Numbered from the stretch's first letter, positions 34,739 through 43,427 are shown. The stretch: 64,000 nt of DNA from Eikenella halliae (GCF_001648475.1 NZ_LXSQ01000003.1:1-64000); one strand, 5' to 3'. Numbers and translations are program-made. Notes: generated from the letters alone by a model not told the origin.

Positions 34739-35932
34739 ATGAACCTGCTTTCCAAAAACCATCCCGTTTGGGGCATGGCCTTCCGCCCCTTCTATCCGCT
34801 GGCCGCCCTCTACGGCGCGTTTTCCATCCTGCTGTGGAGCTTCGGCTATCAAGGCACGGCCGCGCTGCCCAATTATTTCTGGCATGCCCACGAAATGATT
34901 TGGGGCTATGCCGGCGCGGTGGTGGTGGCCTTCCTGCTCACGGCGGTAGCCACCTGGACGAAACAGCCGCGCACTTGGGGCGCGCCGCTGATGGTGCTCG
35001 CCCTGCTGTGGCTGTTGGCGCGCGCGTTTGCCTTTGCCGCGCCGCTCACTTTGGCGGCAGGCATTGCAAGCGTGGCGTTCTATTGGTTTGCGGCCTGGCA
35101 CATGGGCGCGGCCGTGGTGCGCAGCCGCAACAAGCGCAATTATTTGGCGGTGGCCGCGCTGTTTGTGTTCGGCCTGCTGCAGGCGCTGTTTCATTGGCAG
35201 CTGGCGCGGCACAATTTTTCCGCGCTCGCCGGCGGGCTGTTTGCCGGGCTTTCCGTGGTGGCCGGCTTTATCGGGCTGGTGGGGATGCGCGTGATTCCGT
35301 TCTTCACCGCCAAACGGCTCGGCTGCGAGCAGGTGGGCAGCCATCCTTTGGTGATGACGGCTTCCTTGGTGGTGCCGCTGGCCATGGCCCTGCTCTACGG
35401 CTTGCAGGCGGTGCTGCCGCCCTCGGCAGCCGATGCGGCCATGGCCGCCGCAGCCGTGCTCAGCATAGCGGCAGGGCTGCTGGATATCGTGCAAACCGTG
35501 CGCTGGTGGCGGCCGGAAGTGGCCAAAGAGCCGATGCTGTGGATTCTGTTTGCGGGATTCCTGCTCACCGGCGCGGGGCTGGCCGTGATGGGCGCGGGTT
35601 ATTGGCTGCCGCGCTGGCAGAGCCTGGGTGTGCATTTGGTGGCCGTTGGCGGCATCGGGCTGATGACGGTGGGCATGATGGTGCGCACCGCGCTGGGGCA
35701 CACCGGCCGGCCGCTCTATCCCGCGCCTGCCGCCATGCCGCTGGCGTTTTGGCTGATGGTGGCCGCCGCGCTGGCGCGTGCTGCCACGGCGGTGTTGATG
35801 TATCTGCTCCCCGCTGCCTACCAGCCCGGCCTGTGGCTCTCCGGCCTGCTGTTTGCCGCTTCGCTGCTGCTCTACACTTGGCGCTACCTGCCCTGGCTGG
35901 CCGCGCCGCGGGTGGACGGCAAAGAAGGCTGA
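34739..35932 (+). CDS. nnrS: NnrS family membrane protein
   Basis: Haem- and copper-containing membrane protein linked to nitric-oxide or nitrosative stress tolerance in other proteobacteria. 397 residues, about 12 transmembrane segments. FWHAHEMIWGYAGAVVVAFLLTAVATWT is the family signature with conserved His residues; MRVIPFFTAK and AVGGIGLMTVGMMVRTALGHTGRPL follow. No nitrite or NO reductase gene is in the window, so the denitrification link is inference from the family. Confidence 0.88.
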   Translation: MNLLSKNHPVWGMAFRPFYPLAALYGAFSILLWSFGYQGTAALPNYFWHAHEMIWGYAGAVVVAFLLTAVATWTKQPRTWGAPLMVLALLWLLARAFAFAAPLTLAAGIASVAFYWFAAWHMGAAVVRSRNKRNYLAVAALFVFGLLQALFHWQLARHNFSALAGGLFAGLSVVAGFIGLVGMRVIPFFTAKRLGCEQVGSHPLVMTASLVVPLAMALLYGLQAVLPPSAADAAMAAAAVLSIAAGLLDIVQTVRWWRPEVAKEPMLWILFAGFLLTGAGLAVMGAGYWLPRWQSLGVHLVAVGGIGLMTVGMMVRTALGHTGRPLYPAPAAMPLAFWLMVAAALARAATAVLMYLLPAAYQPGLWLSGLLFAASLLLYTWRYLPWLAAPRVDGKEG

Positions 35933-36117
35933 GTGGCAGGCCACCTGAAACCGCGTCGGCATTTTTCAGGTAGCCTTTGGCTGGCTCATGGCGGCTACCT
36001 GAAAACAGCGCAAACGCAGCTTCCATCCAGCATCGCCAAAACACATCGCACCAAAGCAAAGGGCTACCTGAAAAAATCGCAGGCAGCCCTTTGCCATACT
36101 CCCCCTTACTGCGCCGG

Positions 36118-36126
36118 TGCTATAAT
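36118..36126 (+). promoter_or_regulatory. Extended -10 of the cidA/lrgA-type operon
   Basis: TGCTATAAT at 36118-36126, followed by a T-rich stretch; 34 bases before the ATG. No strong -35. Confidence 0.5.
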
Positions 36127-36159
36127 TCTTTTTTTCCAACCTATCTTAGGCCGGTAACC

Positions 36160-36498
36160 ATGTTACGCGCACTTATTATTGTTTTCGCCTGCCTGGCCGC
36201 AGGCGAAGTGTTTTTGCACCTTACCCACCTCAAACTGCCCGCCAGCATTGTGGGGCTGCTGATTTTGTTCGGCCTGCTCAAAGCCGGCTGGGTGAAGGAG
36301 GCCTGGTTTAAGCCGATGACTGAATTCCTCATGCAACACATGATGCTGCTGATGATTCCCGCCTGCGTGGCACTGATGGACTATTTTTCCATCGTGGCGC
36401 ACGATTTCTGGTCGATTGCCGCCGCCACCGTGGCCAGCAGCGTGCTGGTGCTGCTCTCCAGTGCGAAAACGCACGAAATTTTAAGGAGGCACAAATGA
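36160..36498 (+). CDS. CidA/LrgA family holin-like protein
   Basis: Small inner-membrane protein of the holin-like CidA/LrgA family, proposed to affect murein hydrolase activity, autolysis or organic-acid transport. 112 residues with four hydrophobic segments; LPASIVGLLILFGLLKAGWVK is the recognisable block. The start at 36160 follows a promoter and fits the family length; a longer in-frame ORF upstream runs through DUS sequences. Its stop overlaps the next gene (ATGA). Confidence 0.82.
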   Translation: MLRALIIVFACLAAGEVFLHLTHLKLPASIVGLLILFGLLKAGWVKEAWFKPMTEFLMQHMMLLMIPACVALMDYFSIVAHDFWSIAAATVASSVLVLLSSAKTHEILRRHK

Positions 36499-37190
36499 GG
36501 GAAATCGCCACCCATCCCGTTGTGCTGATTTTGATGATGCTCGCCGTTTACCGCTTCAGCCTGTTTTTGCGCCTGCGCAGCGGCAGCCCGCTGGCCAACC
36601 CGCTGATGGTGAGCACGGTTTTGGTCATCGGCTACCTGAAACTCTTCGGCATCCGCTACGACGATTTCATGCAAACCGGCCGCATGGTCGGCTTTTGGCT
36701 GCAACCGGCCATCGTGTGCCTGGCCATCCCCATGTATCAGCAGTGGCCGCGCATCCGCAGCCAATGGCTGCCGATTGCCGCCTCGCAGCTGGTGGGCAGC
36801 GTGGTGGGGATTGTGAGCGGCGTGCTGTTTGCCCACTGGCTGGGCGCCAGCCACGACGTGAGCCAGTCACTCGCCGCCAAATCGGTTACCATGCCGATTG
36901 CGCTGGAAATCACCCATGTTCTGGACGGCATCCCCGCCGTTTCGGTGGCCGCCGTGCTGATTGCCGGGCTCACCGGCCAGTTTATCGGCTTTTGGATTCT
37001 GCACCACAGCCACATCCGCAACCCCATCTCACACTCCATCGCACAGGGCACGGCCTCGCACGCCATCGGCATTGCCGCCAGCCTGGAAATCAGCGGCCAC
37101 TTCGCCGCCTACGCCACCCTCGGCCTGATTTTCAACGGCATCCTCACCTCCTTCCTCGCCCCGATTATCGTGCCGCTGTTGGGCGTTTGA
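36495..37190 (+). CDS. CidB/LrgB family membrane protein
   Basis: Partner of the preceding holin-like protein. 231 residues, multiple hydrophobic segments, with the LrgB signature SLAAKSVTMPIALEI and SHAIGIAASLEI. It overlaps the upstream gene by four bases. A DUS near 36632 encodes GYLK. The role in lysis or in pyruvate/glycolate handling is unresolved in the family. Confidence 0.85.
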   Translation: MREIATHPVVLILMMLAVYRFSLFLRLRSGSPLANPLMVSTVLVIGYLKLFGIRYDDFMQTGRMVGFWLQPAIVCLAIPMYQQWPRIRSQWLPIAASQLVGSVVGIVSGVLFAHWLGASHDVSQSLAAKSVTMPIALEITHVLDGIPAVSVAAVLIAGLTGQFIGFWILHHSHIRNPISHSIAQGTASHAIGIAASLEISGHFAAYATLGLIFNGILTSFLAPIIVPLLGV

Positions 37191-37258
37191 ACGTGCCGCA
37201 TGAATGGGAAAGGCTACCCGAAAAGCCGTAGCTTGGATTCTTGAATCCGATACCCGCT

Positions 37259-37304
37259 AAAGGCTACCTGAAGAAAGGCTACCTGAAATTTCAGGTAGCC
37301 TTTG
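37259..37304. terminator. Triple DUS terminator between convergent genes
   Basis: Two direct DUS copies (37261-37272, 37276-37287) and one inverted (37290-37301); the last two form a tight palindrome AAAGGCTACCTGAAATTTCA. Serves the lrgB-type gene and the barrel gene. Confidence 0.75.
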
Positions 37305-37326
37305 CGTTGCAGACAAGCGCGGCGGT

Positions 37327-38130
37327 TTAAAAGCGCAGGCCGGCGCGGATGCCGAAGCTGTGCGCGTGGCTGGTGGACGAATTGAAATGGACGCCGGCAT
37401 GGTCGTAGGCAGAGGTTTTGGAATGGTCGTAGTGGTAGTAGGGGCCGAAGGTCAGTGCCAGATTCGGGGTGAATTGTTTCTGCGCGTCCACGCCCAAACT
37501 AATGCCGTAGCTGCTGCGTTTGTGCGTTTCATCCGGTACATGGGGATAAACCTGCGACCATTTGGTTTCAACTCTATCACGCAGGCTGACCTGCGCTTCG
37601 CCCCAAGGGGTGATGCTCCAGCCGCCGCCCAAATCCTGCTCGTATTCTACCTGCGCTTTCAGATACAGAGTGCTTGAATTATTGTCCATAATATTCGGGG
37701 CGTGCACGGTGCGGTGTGCGCGGGCGTTGCCAGCCGTATAACTGTAACTCAGCCCGCCGCCCACACGCAGGCCGCCCTGCTTGAAGCCGGACGGGGAATA
37801 CAGGTAGCCCGCATATAGGTTGATTTCATCGATCTTGCCGCCGTCCACCACGGTTACGCCGCTTGCTTTTGCATCAAAACTGCGGCGGGCATAGCCCAAT
37901 TCGGCACGGATGGCGTGCTGCTGCGCCAGCGGGATGTCGGCGCGGCCGCGCAGGATAAAGCCATCACTATTGATTTTGCTGCCGCTTTCTATATTGCTAT
38001 GTTCGTAGCCGGTGGTAACGGTATAGCGCCCGTCCTTAATCGGATGCAGCGGGGTTTCTTGGGAATCGGGCGCGGCGGATGCGGCGGCGGCGAAGGAAAG
38101 GATGGCAAGGGCGAGTAGGGTTTTCTGCAT
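37327..38130 (-). CDS. Outer-membrane beta-barrel protein
   Basis: 267 residues from MQKTLLALAILSFAAAASA (signal peptide). The mature part alternates polar and hydrophobic residues in strands (GRYTVTTGYEHSN, RAELGYARRSFDA, EINLYAGYLYSP, LRVGGGLSYSYTAG) and ends in the outer-membrane signature AGLRF with a terminal Phe. Probably 8 or 10 strands; some resemblance to Opa/NspA-like proteins but I would not name it. A 14-bp tandem repeat ends about 53 bp upstream of the start. An in-frame ATG at 38262 would read through the repeat. Confidence 0.82.
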   Translation of the reverse strand: MQKTLLALAILSFAAAASAAPDSQETPLHPIKDGRYTVTTGYEHSNIESGSKINSDGFILRGRADIPLAQQHAIRAELGYARRSFDAKASGVTVVDGGKIDEINLYAGYLYSPSGFKQGGLRVGGGLSYSYTAGNARAHRTVHAPNIMDNNSSTLYLKAQVEYEQDLGGGWSITPWGEAQVSLRDRVETKWSQVYPHVPDETHKRSSYGISLGVDAQKQFTPNLALTFGPYYHYDHSKTSAYDHAGVHFNSSTSHAHSFGIRAGLRF

Positions 38131-38183
38131 AAGTCGGTCTCCTTGGAATGGGGATTGAACGATGCTGCAAAAGCCCGAAAAAA

Positions 38184-38273
38184 GGGCTGCACAGCGGGGG
38201 CTGCACAGCGGGGGCTGCACAGCGGGGGCTGCACAGCGGGGGCTGCACAGCGGGGGCTGCACAGCGGGGGCTG
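38184..38273. repeat. 14-bp tandem repeat, 6.4 copies
   Basis: Unit GGGCTGCACAGCGG repeated at 38184, 38198, 38212, 38226, 38240 and 38254, then a partial GGGCTG. All copies are identical. The unit length is not a multiple of three, and no frame on the minus strand contains a stop. It lies just upstream of the barrel gene. Confidence 0.95.
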
Positions 38274-38311
38274 AGGCGGCAAACCTGCCTGCGGCGGTTT
38301 GCCGCCTCAGC
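38270..38311. repeat. 15-bp inverted repeat at the edge of the tandem repeat
   Basis: GCTGAGGCGGCAAAC (38270-38284) and GTTTGCCGCCTCAGC (38297-38311), perfect, 12-base loop. It begins inside the last partial repeat unit. It may be a terminator for leftward transcription or a cruciform that promotes slippage. Confidence 0.7.
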
Positions 38312-38418
38312 CGAACTTATTATCAATCATCCGAGCCTAGGCTTACAATTCTAGCGGCAGGTTTTGCCTTTATTAACAAAGGCAGCCAAAACTGGCGCAG
38401 CCCGTTCCGTCTGCCGCA

Positions 38419-38454
38419 AAAGGCTACCTGAAAAATAGATTTCAGGTAGCCTGC
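38419..38454. repeat. Inverted DUS pair
   Basis: AGGCTACCTGAA (38421-38432) and TTCAGGTAGCCT (38441-38452), 8-base loop. Confidence 0.6.
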
Positions 38455-38460
38455 CCATTT

Positions 38461-38537
38461 GTAGGGTGTGTGCGGAACGCACGCACGCGGTTTGGGAACA
38501 ACGGGCAACGGCGTGCGTGCCTGTGCACGCACCCTAC
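38461..38537. repeat. 77-bp imperfect palindrome
   Basis: GTAGGGTGTGTGCGGAACGC at the left, then ACGCACGC, matched by GCGTGCGTGCCTGTGCACGC and ACCCTAC at the right. The GTAGGGTGCGTGC type of palindrome recurs in many bacterial genomes as a small dispersed repeat; I see only one copy here. Confidence 0.6.
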
Positions 38538-38561
38538 ACACCACGCAATCTTTCCTGTAAG

Positions 38562-38594
38562 AAAGGCTACCTGAAATTTTTCAGGCAGCCTTTG
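38562..38594 (-). terminator. Terminator of cysS with mixed DUS dialects
   Basis: AGGCTACCTGAA (38564-38575, Eikenella type) pairs with TTCAGGCAGCCT (38580-38591), whose complement AGGCTGCCTGAA is the Simonsiella-type dialect. Loop of 4 bases and A/T flanks. Confidence 0.75.
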
Positions 38595-38613
38595 TTTGCT
38601 TACATCAAACTCA

Positions 38614-40035
38614 TCAGCCGCGTGTCCAGCTGGTGCCGTCCGCGCCGTCGCGCAGGGTGATGTTTTCGGTGGCGAGCAGGTCGCGGATGCGGTCGGATTC
38701 CGCCCAGTTTTTGTCGGCGCGGGCTTGGCGGCGCCGGGCGATCAGCTCTTCGATTTCTTCGTTGGACAGGCCGCCGACGGGGGCGCCGCCGTGCAGGAAC
38801 CCGGTGGGGTCGCGCTGCAGCAGGCCGATGGTGGCGGCCAGCGCTTTCAGGCAGCCTGAAAGCTCGGCAGACTGGGTTTTGTTGGCTTCGCCGGCCAGCT
38901 CGAACAAGACCGCCATTGCTTCGGCGGTGCCGAAGTCATCGTTCATCGCGTCGTAAAAACGGCGGGTGTAGCCGTTGGCATCGTAGGCAGCCTGAAAAGC
39001 GGCGGGCGGCACGTTGGCCAGGGTGTTGTACAGGCGGGTGAGCGCGTTTTTGGCGTCGTTGAGGTGCGCATCAGAATAATTCAGCGGGCTGCGGTAGTGG
39101 GCGCGCAGGATGAAAAAGCGCACGACTTCTGGGTCGTATTGTTTCAACACGTCGCGGATGGTGAAGAAGTTGCCCAGCGATTTGGACATTTTCTCGCCGT
39201 CCACTCGGATAAAGCCGTTGTGCAGCCAGTATTTCACATGGCTGGAAACGGGTTTGCCGTGGTGCGTTACTGCATGGTCGTGGCCGCAGGCATGGCCGCT
39301 GGCGCCGACGCTTTGGGCGATTTCGTTTTCATGGTGCGGGAACTGCAAATCCGCGCCGCCGCCGTGAATATCAAATGTGTCGCCGAACAGTTTTTCGCTC
39401 ATCGCCGAGCATTCGATGTGCCAACCCGGGCGGCCTTGCCCCCACGGGCTTTCCCACGCCGGTTCGCCCGCTTTGGCGGCTTTCCACAACACAAAATCCA
39501 GCGGGTCGCGTTTGAAGCTATCGACTTCCACGCGCTCGCCCGCGCGCAAGTCATCCAGCGATTTGCCCGAGAGCTGACCGTAGGCGGCAAATTCGCGCAC
39601 GGCGTAATACACGTCGCCGTTGGCGGCCGGATAGGCTTTGCCGCGTGCAATCAGGTTTTCAATCATCGCAATCATTTCGGCGATGTTTTCGGTGGCCTTG
39701 GGCTCGAGGTCGGGGCGCAACACGCCCAGCGCGTCGGCGTCTTCGTGCATGGCGGCGATAAAGCGGGCGGTAAGCTCGCCGATAGTTTCGCCATTTTCCG
39801 CCGCGCGGGCGATGATTTTGTCGTCGATGTCGGTGATGTTGCGCACATAAGTGAGCGGATAGCCGCACTCGCGCAGCCAGCGGGCAATCATGTCGAATAC
39901 CACCATCACGCGGGCGTGGCCGAGATGGCAGTAGTCGTACACGGTCATGCCGCAAACGTACATGCGCACGTTTTTCGGATCGATGGGGGCGAAGGGCTCT
40001 TTTTGGCGGGTGAGGGTGTTGTAGAGGGATAACAT
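38614..40035 (-). CDS. cysS: Cysteinyl-tRNA synthetase
   Basis: Charges tRNA-Cys. 473 residues: MLSLYNTLTRQKEPFAPID, zinc ligand CGMTVYDYCHLGHAR with the HIGH-type HLGH, the zinc HGGGADLQFPHHENEIAQS block, and KMSKSLGNFFTIRD. Normal length. Inside the gene are two exact AGGCAGCCTGAA words (38849-38860, 38985-38996), the Kingella-type DUS, and no Eikenella-type DUS that I could find, suggesting the allele came from another genus. Confidence 0.96.
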   Translation of the reverse strand: MLSLYNTLTRQKEPFAPIDPKNVRMYVCGMTVYDYCHLGHARVMVVFDMIARWLRECGYPLTYVRNITDIDDKIIARAAENGETIGELTARFIAAMHEDADALGVLRPDLEPKATENIAEMIAMIENLIARGKAYPAANGDVYYAVREFAAYGQLSGKSLDDLRAGERVEVDSFKRDPLDFVLWKAAKAGEPAWESPWGQGRPGWHIECSAMSEKLFGDTFDIHGGGADLQFPHHENEIAQSVGASGHACGHDHAVTHHGKPVSSHVKYWLHNGFIRVDGEKMSKSLGNFFTIRDVLKQYDPEVVRFFILRAHYRSPLNYSDAHLNDAKNALTRLYNTLANVPPAAFQAAYDANGYTRRFYDAMNDDFGTAEAMAVLFELAGEANKTQSAELSGCLKALAATIGLLQRDPTGFLHGGAPVGGLSNEEIEELIARRRQARADKNWAESDRIRDLLATENITLRDGADGTSWTRG

Positions 40036-40127
40036 GTTTTGGGTTCGAGTTTGGTTAGGTGGAAGGCTACCTGAAAATGCGGATGAGCCGGATTACAAAT
40101 GCCGCTTCAGCCAAGCTTGCCAAAAAA

Positions 40128-40631
40128 TCACTCTTCCTTGGCATCGGCCGGGCAGTCTTTGCCTTGGTAGGTATACCAACCGTTGCTATGGCTTTCGTAG
40201 GCGGTGTCGTCTTCGGTGTAGTGGTAATGAAAGGCGAAATACAGGCGGGGGCGGCCTTGTTGGTCGGTTTCCTCCGCCATGCTGAAGGTGTAAGACTGCA
40301 AACCGCTCTTGGCTTCGGCAGGGTTGAGCAGGGTAAACACACGGCCTGTGTCGGTTGGGCGCTCTTCAAAACGGCCGGCGGGATAACGCCCTACAGTATG
40401 CTTGCGGATTTGCGCATCCAGCCAGGCTTGCCCGTTGCGGATGCACACTTTGGAATTGATCAGGTGGCCAGGCGAATTCGGGCGCGGAATGGCATCGGCC
40501 GTATTGGTTGGATTGACGGGACGGTACGACATATGGCTGTTACCGCTGTGAATATAAAGGCCGTCGGGCAAGTTAATGGCGAAGGCGGCCGTACCAACGG
40601 TAAGCAAAACGGCGGACAGAAGATATTTCAT
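40128..40631 (-). CDS. Hypothetical secreted protein
   Basis: 167 residues with a clear signal peptide (MKYLLSAVLLTVGTAAFA, cleavage after AFA). The mature part has two cysteines (CIRNG, KDCPA) that could form a disulfide, and aromatic-rich strands (LYFAFHYHYTEDD). No domain recognised. Transcribed alone, upstream of cysS in the same direction. Confidence 0.68.
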   Translation of the reverse strand: MKYLLSAVLLTVGTAAFAINLPDGLYIHSGNSHMSYRPVNPTNTADAIPRPNSPGHLINSKVCIRNGQAWLDAQIRKHTVGRYPAGRFEERPTDTGRVFTLLNPAEAKSGLQSYTFSMAEETDQQGRPRLYFAFHYHYTEDDTAYESHSNGWYTYQGKDCPADAKEE

Positions 40632-40853
40632 GTTGGCTGTCTCTGATGTCTAAATATAGAGGAAGAGGCATTGTAGCCGAAAGCCTTGTTGCAGCCAACG
40701 AAGGCGGCGGATTGTAAACAAATATTTGGAAAGTTTTGGAAACGGTAAATATTGCGGCAGGGGCTTTTGTTTGGGCTATAGTGGCTGCCGTAAGCTGTGT
40801 ATTTTGCATCAACCTATTGTTTCTATTTAAATCCAAAAGAAAGGAAATCAATT

Positions 40854-41513
40854 ATGATGAAACGCATCACCGTTCTAACCCTGGCCGCCACCTTTGCCCT
40901 CGGCGGCTGTATCACCGACCCGGTTACCGGTCAGCAGACTATTTCCAAAACCGCGCTGTTCGGCCTCGGCGGCGCGGCGGCCTGCGGCGCCATCGGCGCC
41001 ATCACGCACGGCAGCAAAGGCGCGCGCAATGCGGCATTGGGTTGCGGCGTGGTGGGCGCCGGCGTAGGCGGCTATATGGACCTTCAAGAGCGCCGTTTGC
41101 GCCAAGAGCTGGCCAACACGCCGGTGGAAGTGGAACGCAAAGGCGACCAAATCAAGCTGACCATGCCCAGCGGCGTCACCTTCGCCACCAACAGCGCCAG
41201 CCTGAGCCCGGACGCAGTCAATTCGCTCAACACCGTGGCCAATGTGTTGACGCAGTATCCGGAAACCACCATCACCGTGGCCGGCCACACCGACAACACC
41301 GGCAACGACCGCATCAACAACCCCTTGTCTGAAAACCGCGCCCGCTCCGTGGCCGGTTATCTCACCGGCCGCGGCGTGGCTGCCAGCCGCATCAGCACCG
41401 TGGGCTACGGCTCACGCTCGCCGGTGGCCGACAACTCCACCGAAAGCGGCCGCGCGCAAAACCGCCGCGTGGAAATCCTGATCAACCCCACCACCCAGGC
41501 AGGCCAGCAGTAA
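40854..41513 (+). CDS. OmpA-family lipoprotein with glycine-zipper domain
   Basis: Predicted outer-membrane lipoprotein that binds peptidoglycan. 219 residues: signal with lipobox LGGC (Cys about residue 19), a Gly/Ala-rich zipper segment (LFGLGGAAACGAIGAITHG...AALGCGVVGAGVGGYMD), and a C-terminal OmpA domain (FATNSASLSPDAVNSLNTVANVL, VAGHTDNTGNDRINNPLSENRA, RVEILI). Same plan as E. coli YiaD. AAGGAA precedes the ATG at 40854; the next codon is also ATG. Terminator at 41535. Confidence 0.87.
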   Translation: MMKRITVLTLAATFALGGCITDPVTGQQTISKTALFGLGGAAACGAIGAITHGSKGARNAALGCGVVGAGVGGYMDLQERRLRQELANTPVEVERKGDQIKLTMPSGVTFATNSASLSPDAVNSLNTVANVLTQYPETTITVAGHTDNTGNDRINNPLSENRARSVAGYLTGRGVAASRISTVGYGSRSPVADNSTESGRAQNRRVEILINPTTQAGQQ

Positions 41514-41534
41514 GCGCATAAATCAGACGGACGA

Positions 41535-41568
41535 AAGCACGCCGGAAGCCAATCGGCGTGCTTTTCTT
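41535..41568 (+). terminator. Intrinsic terminator of the OmpA-family gene
   Basis: AAGCACGCCG (41535-41544), 9-base loop, CGGCGTGCTT (41554-41563) and TTTCTTT. A DUS pair follows at 41625-41636 and 41652-41663. Confidence 0.8.
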
Positions 41569-41745
41569 TAAACGGTGGATAGACTTCCCAACATGGCCAC
41601 ATTATTCATTATCCGTCCGCATCAAGGCTACCTGAAACACAGCTGACCGTTTTCAGGTAGCCTTTTGCATATAACATCAGCCACACGGGTGATCTGTGCG
41701 CGAAGCAAGCCACGCACTCGGTTTTCAGGTAGCCCCAAGCTGCCT

Positions 41746-41753
41746 GCTATAAT
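41746..41753 (+). promoter_or_regulatory. Extended -10 of rsuA
   Basis: TGCTATAAT (41745-41753), 30 bases before the rsuA ATG; no clear -35. A DUS ends 12 bases upstream. Confidence 0.5.
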
Positions 41754-41782
41754 CCCCGCCTCCATCCCATTATCCGCCCGCC

Positions 41783-42472
41783 ATGCAACTGACCAAATAC
41801 CTGCAAGCCCAAGGCATCGGCAGCCGCAAGCAATGCCGCCAGCTCATCGAACAAGGCCGCATTGAAATCAACGGCGAAACCGCCGAACAGCCCGATGCCG
41901 AAATCGAGCCCGCCCAAGTGCAGCGCCTCGCCATCGACAGCGAAGAAATTGCCGCCATCCCCCTGCCGCACTACTACATCCTGCTGCACAAACCCGCCGG
42001 TTATGAAACCTCACACAAACCGCGCGACTACCCCAGCGTGTTTTCCCTGCTGCCCGACCACATCCGTGCCACCGGGCCGCAAGCCGTCGGCCGGCTCGAT
42101 GCCGACACCACCGGCGTGCTGCTCATCACCAACGACGGCGCGTTCAACCACCGACAAACCTCGCCCAAACACCACGTGGCCAAACTCTACCGCGCTACGC
42201 TTAAACACCCGGCCGACGAAGCGCTGTGCGCCGCCTTGCGCCAAGGCGTGCTGCTGCACGACGACAACGAAACCGTAGCCGCCGCCGCAGCCGAATTGGA
42301 AAATCCGCACAGCCTGCTGCTCACCCTCACCCAGGGCAAATACCACCAGGTCAAACGCATGGTGGCCGCCGCCGGCAACCGCGTGGAAGCCCTGCACCGC
42401 CTGCGCTTCGGCGATTGGGAATGTGAGGATTTGCTGCCGGGGCAGTGGCGCTTTATCCAGCCCGAGAATTGA
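41783..42472 (+). CDS. rsuA: 16S rRNA pseudouridine synthase, RsuA/RluB family
   Basis: Isomerises a uridine in 16S rRNA (U516 in E. coli). 229 residues: N-terminal S4-like domain (MQLTKYLQAQGIGSRKQCRQLIEQGRI), then the catalytic block VGRLDADTTGVLLITNDG (nucleophilic Asp near residue 104), KLYRATL and LTQGKYHQVKRM. Single-domain length fits RsuA better than RluB. The exact target nucleotide is inferred. Confidence 0.87.
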   Translation: MQLTKYLQAQGIGSRKQCRQLIEQGRIEINGETAEQPDAEIEPAQVQRLAIDSEEIAAIPLPHYYILLHKPAGYETSHKPRDYPSVFSLLPDHIRATGPQAVGRLDADTTGVLLITNDGAFNHRQTSPKHHVAKLYRATLKHPADEALCAALRQGVLLHDDNETVAAAAAELENPHSLLLTLTQGKYHQVKRMVAAAGNRVEALHRLRFGDWECEDLLPGQWRFIQPEN

Positions 42473-42530
42473 ACGGCTTGCGCATTTGAGGCTACCTGAA
42501 AATCCAAACCGCCCAGTCAGCTCCTCTGCC

Positions 42531-43409
42531 ATGCTTTCCAAACTGGACAACTTCCTCTGCTGCCGCCCGTACCGCCCCGAATTGCGCGGCTTTTGCCGTT
42601 TTGCCGTGGAATTCTGGTTTTTCGGGCTGAAAGAAGCCCGCGCCTGCCTGTTTGCCGCCCTGTTTTTCGCCGCCATGTTTGCCGTACCGAAAACCGGCGT
42701 GCTGGGGCTGCCGCGTTACGATGTGCTGTTGGTGTTTGCGTTGGCAGTGCAAATTTTTATGGTTTGGGCAAAGCTGGAAACATGGGACGAACTCAAATCC
42801 GTGTCGCTCTTTCACGCCGTGGGTTTCGTGCTGGAAGTGTTTAAAACCTCGCCGGAAATCCAAGCCGCGCTGCTGCCTGCAGGCTCAACCGTGCGCGCTT
42901 CGTGGGCATATCCCGATTTTGCCTATACCAAAGTGCTGGGTGTGCCGCTGTTTACGGGATTTATGTATGCGGCGGTAGCAAGCTACATCATCCAAGCGTG
43001 GCGGCTGTTCAGGCTGCGGGTGTACAGAATGCCGCCCTATTGGCTGACCACGCTGGCGGCGGCGTTGATTTATCTGAACTTCTTCACCCACCACGCCATT
43101 ATGGATTTGCGCTGGTATATCGCTTCATTCGTGCTGGGGCTGTATGCGCGCAGCTATGTGGTGTTCACGCCCTACGACACGCCGCACAGGATGCCTATGC
43201 TGCTGTCGTTTGTGTTTATCGGCTTCTTCATCTGGCTGGCGGAAAACCTCGGCACGCTGCTGGGCGTGTGGCGTTATCCCAACCAAATCGGTACATGGTC
43301 GATGGTGCACTGGGGCAAGTTCGGCGCATGGTCGCTGCTGGTTATCATGACGTTTACCATCGTTACGCACTTGAAACACATCAAGGAAACGGTTTCCGTA
43401 TCGCGCTAA
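42531..43409 (+). CDS. DUF817 family membrane protein
   Basis: 292 residues, about eight hydrophobic segments. Long conserved stretches such as FWFFGLKEARACLFAALFF near residue 25, LKSVSLFHAVGFVLEVFKT and IGTWSMVHWGKFGAWSLL match my memory of DUF817, an uncharacterised family. Start at the ATG 42531; the in-frame ORF upstream runs into rsuA and a DUS. A CREE lies 18 bp after the stop. Confidence 0.8.
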   Translation: MLSKLDNFLCCRPYRPELRGFCRFAVEFWFFGLKEARACLFAALFFAAMFAVPKTGVLGLPRYDVLLVFALAVQIFMVWAKLETWDELKSVSLFHAVGFVLEVFKTSPEIQAALLPAGSTVRASWAYPDFAYTKVLGVPLFTGFMYAAVASYIIQAWRLFRLRVYRMPPYWLTTLAAALIYLNFFTHHAIMDLRWYIASFVLGLYARSYVVFTPYDTPHRMPMLLSFVFIGFFIWLAENLGTLLGVWRYPNQIGTWSMVHWGKFGAWSLLVIMTFTIVTHLKHIKETVSVSR

Positions 43410-43427
43410 GCCGCGCCGTTTGCCTTA

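Noticed and set aside
38184..38273. Repeat array considered as a CRISPR
   Set aside because: The 14-bp units are directly adjacent with no spacers and no cas genes are near; it is a simple tandem repeat.
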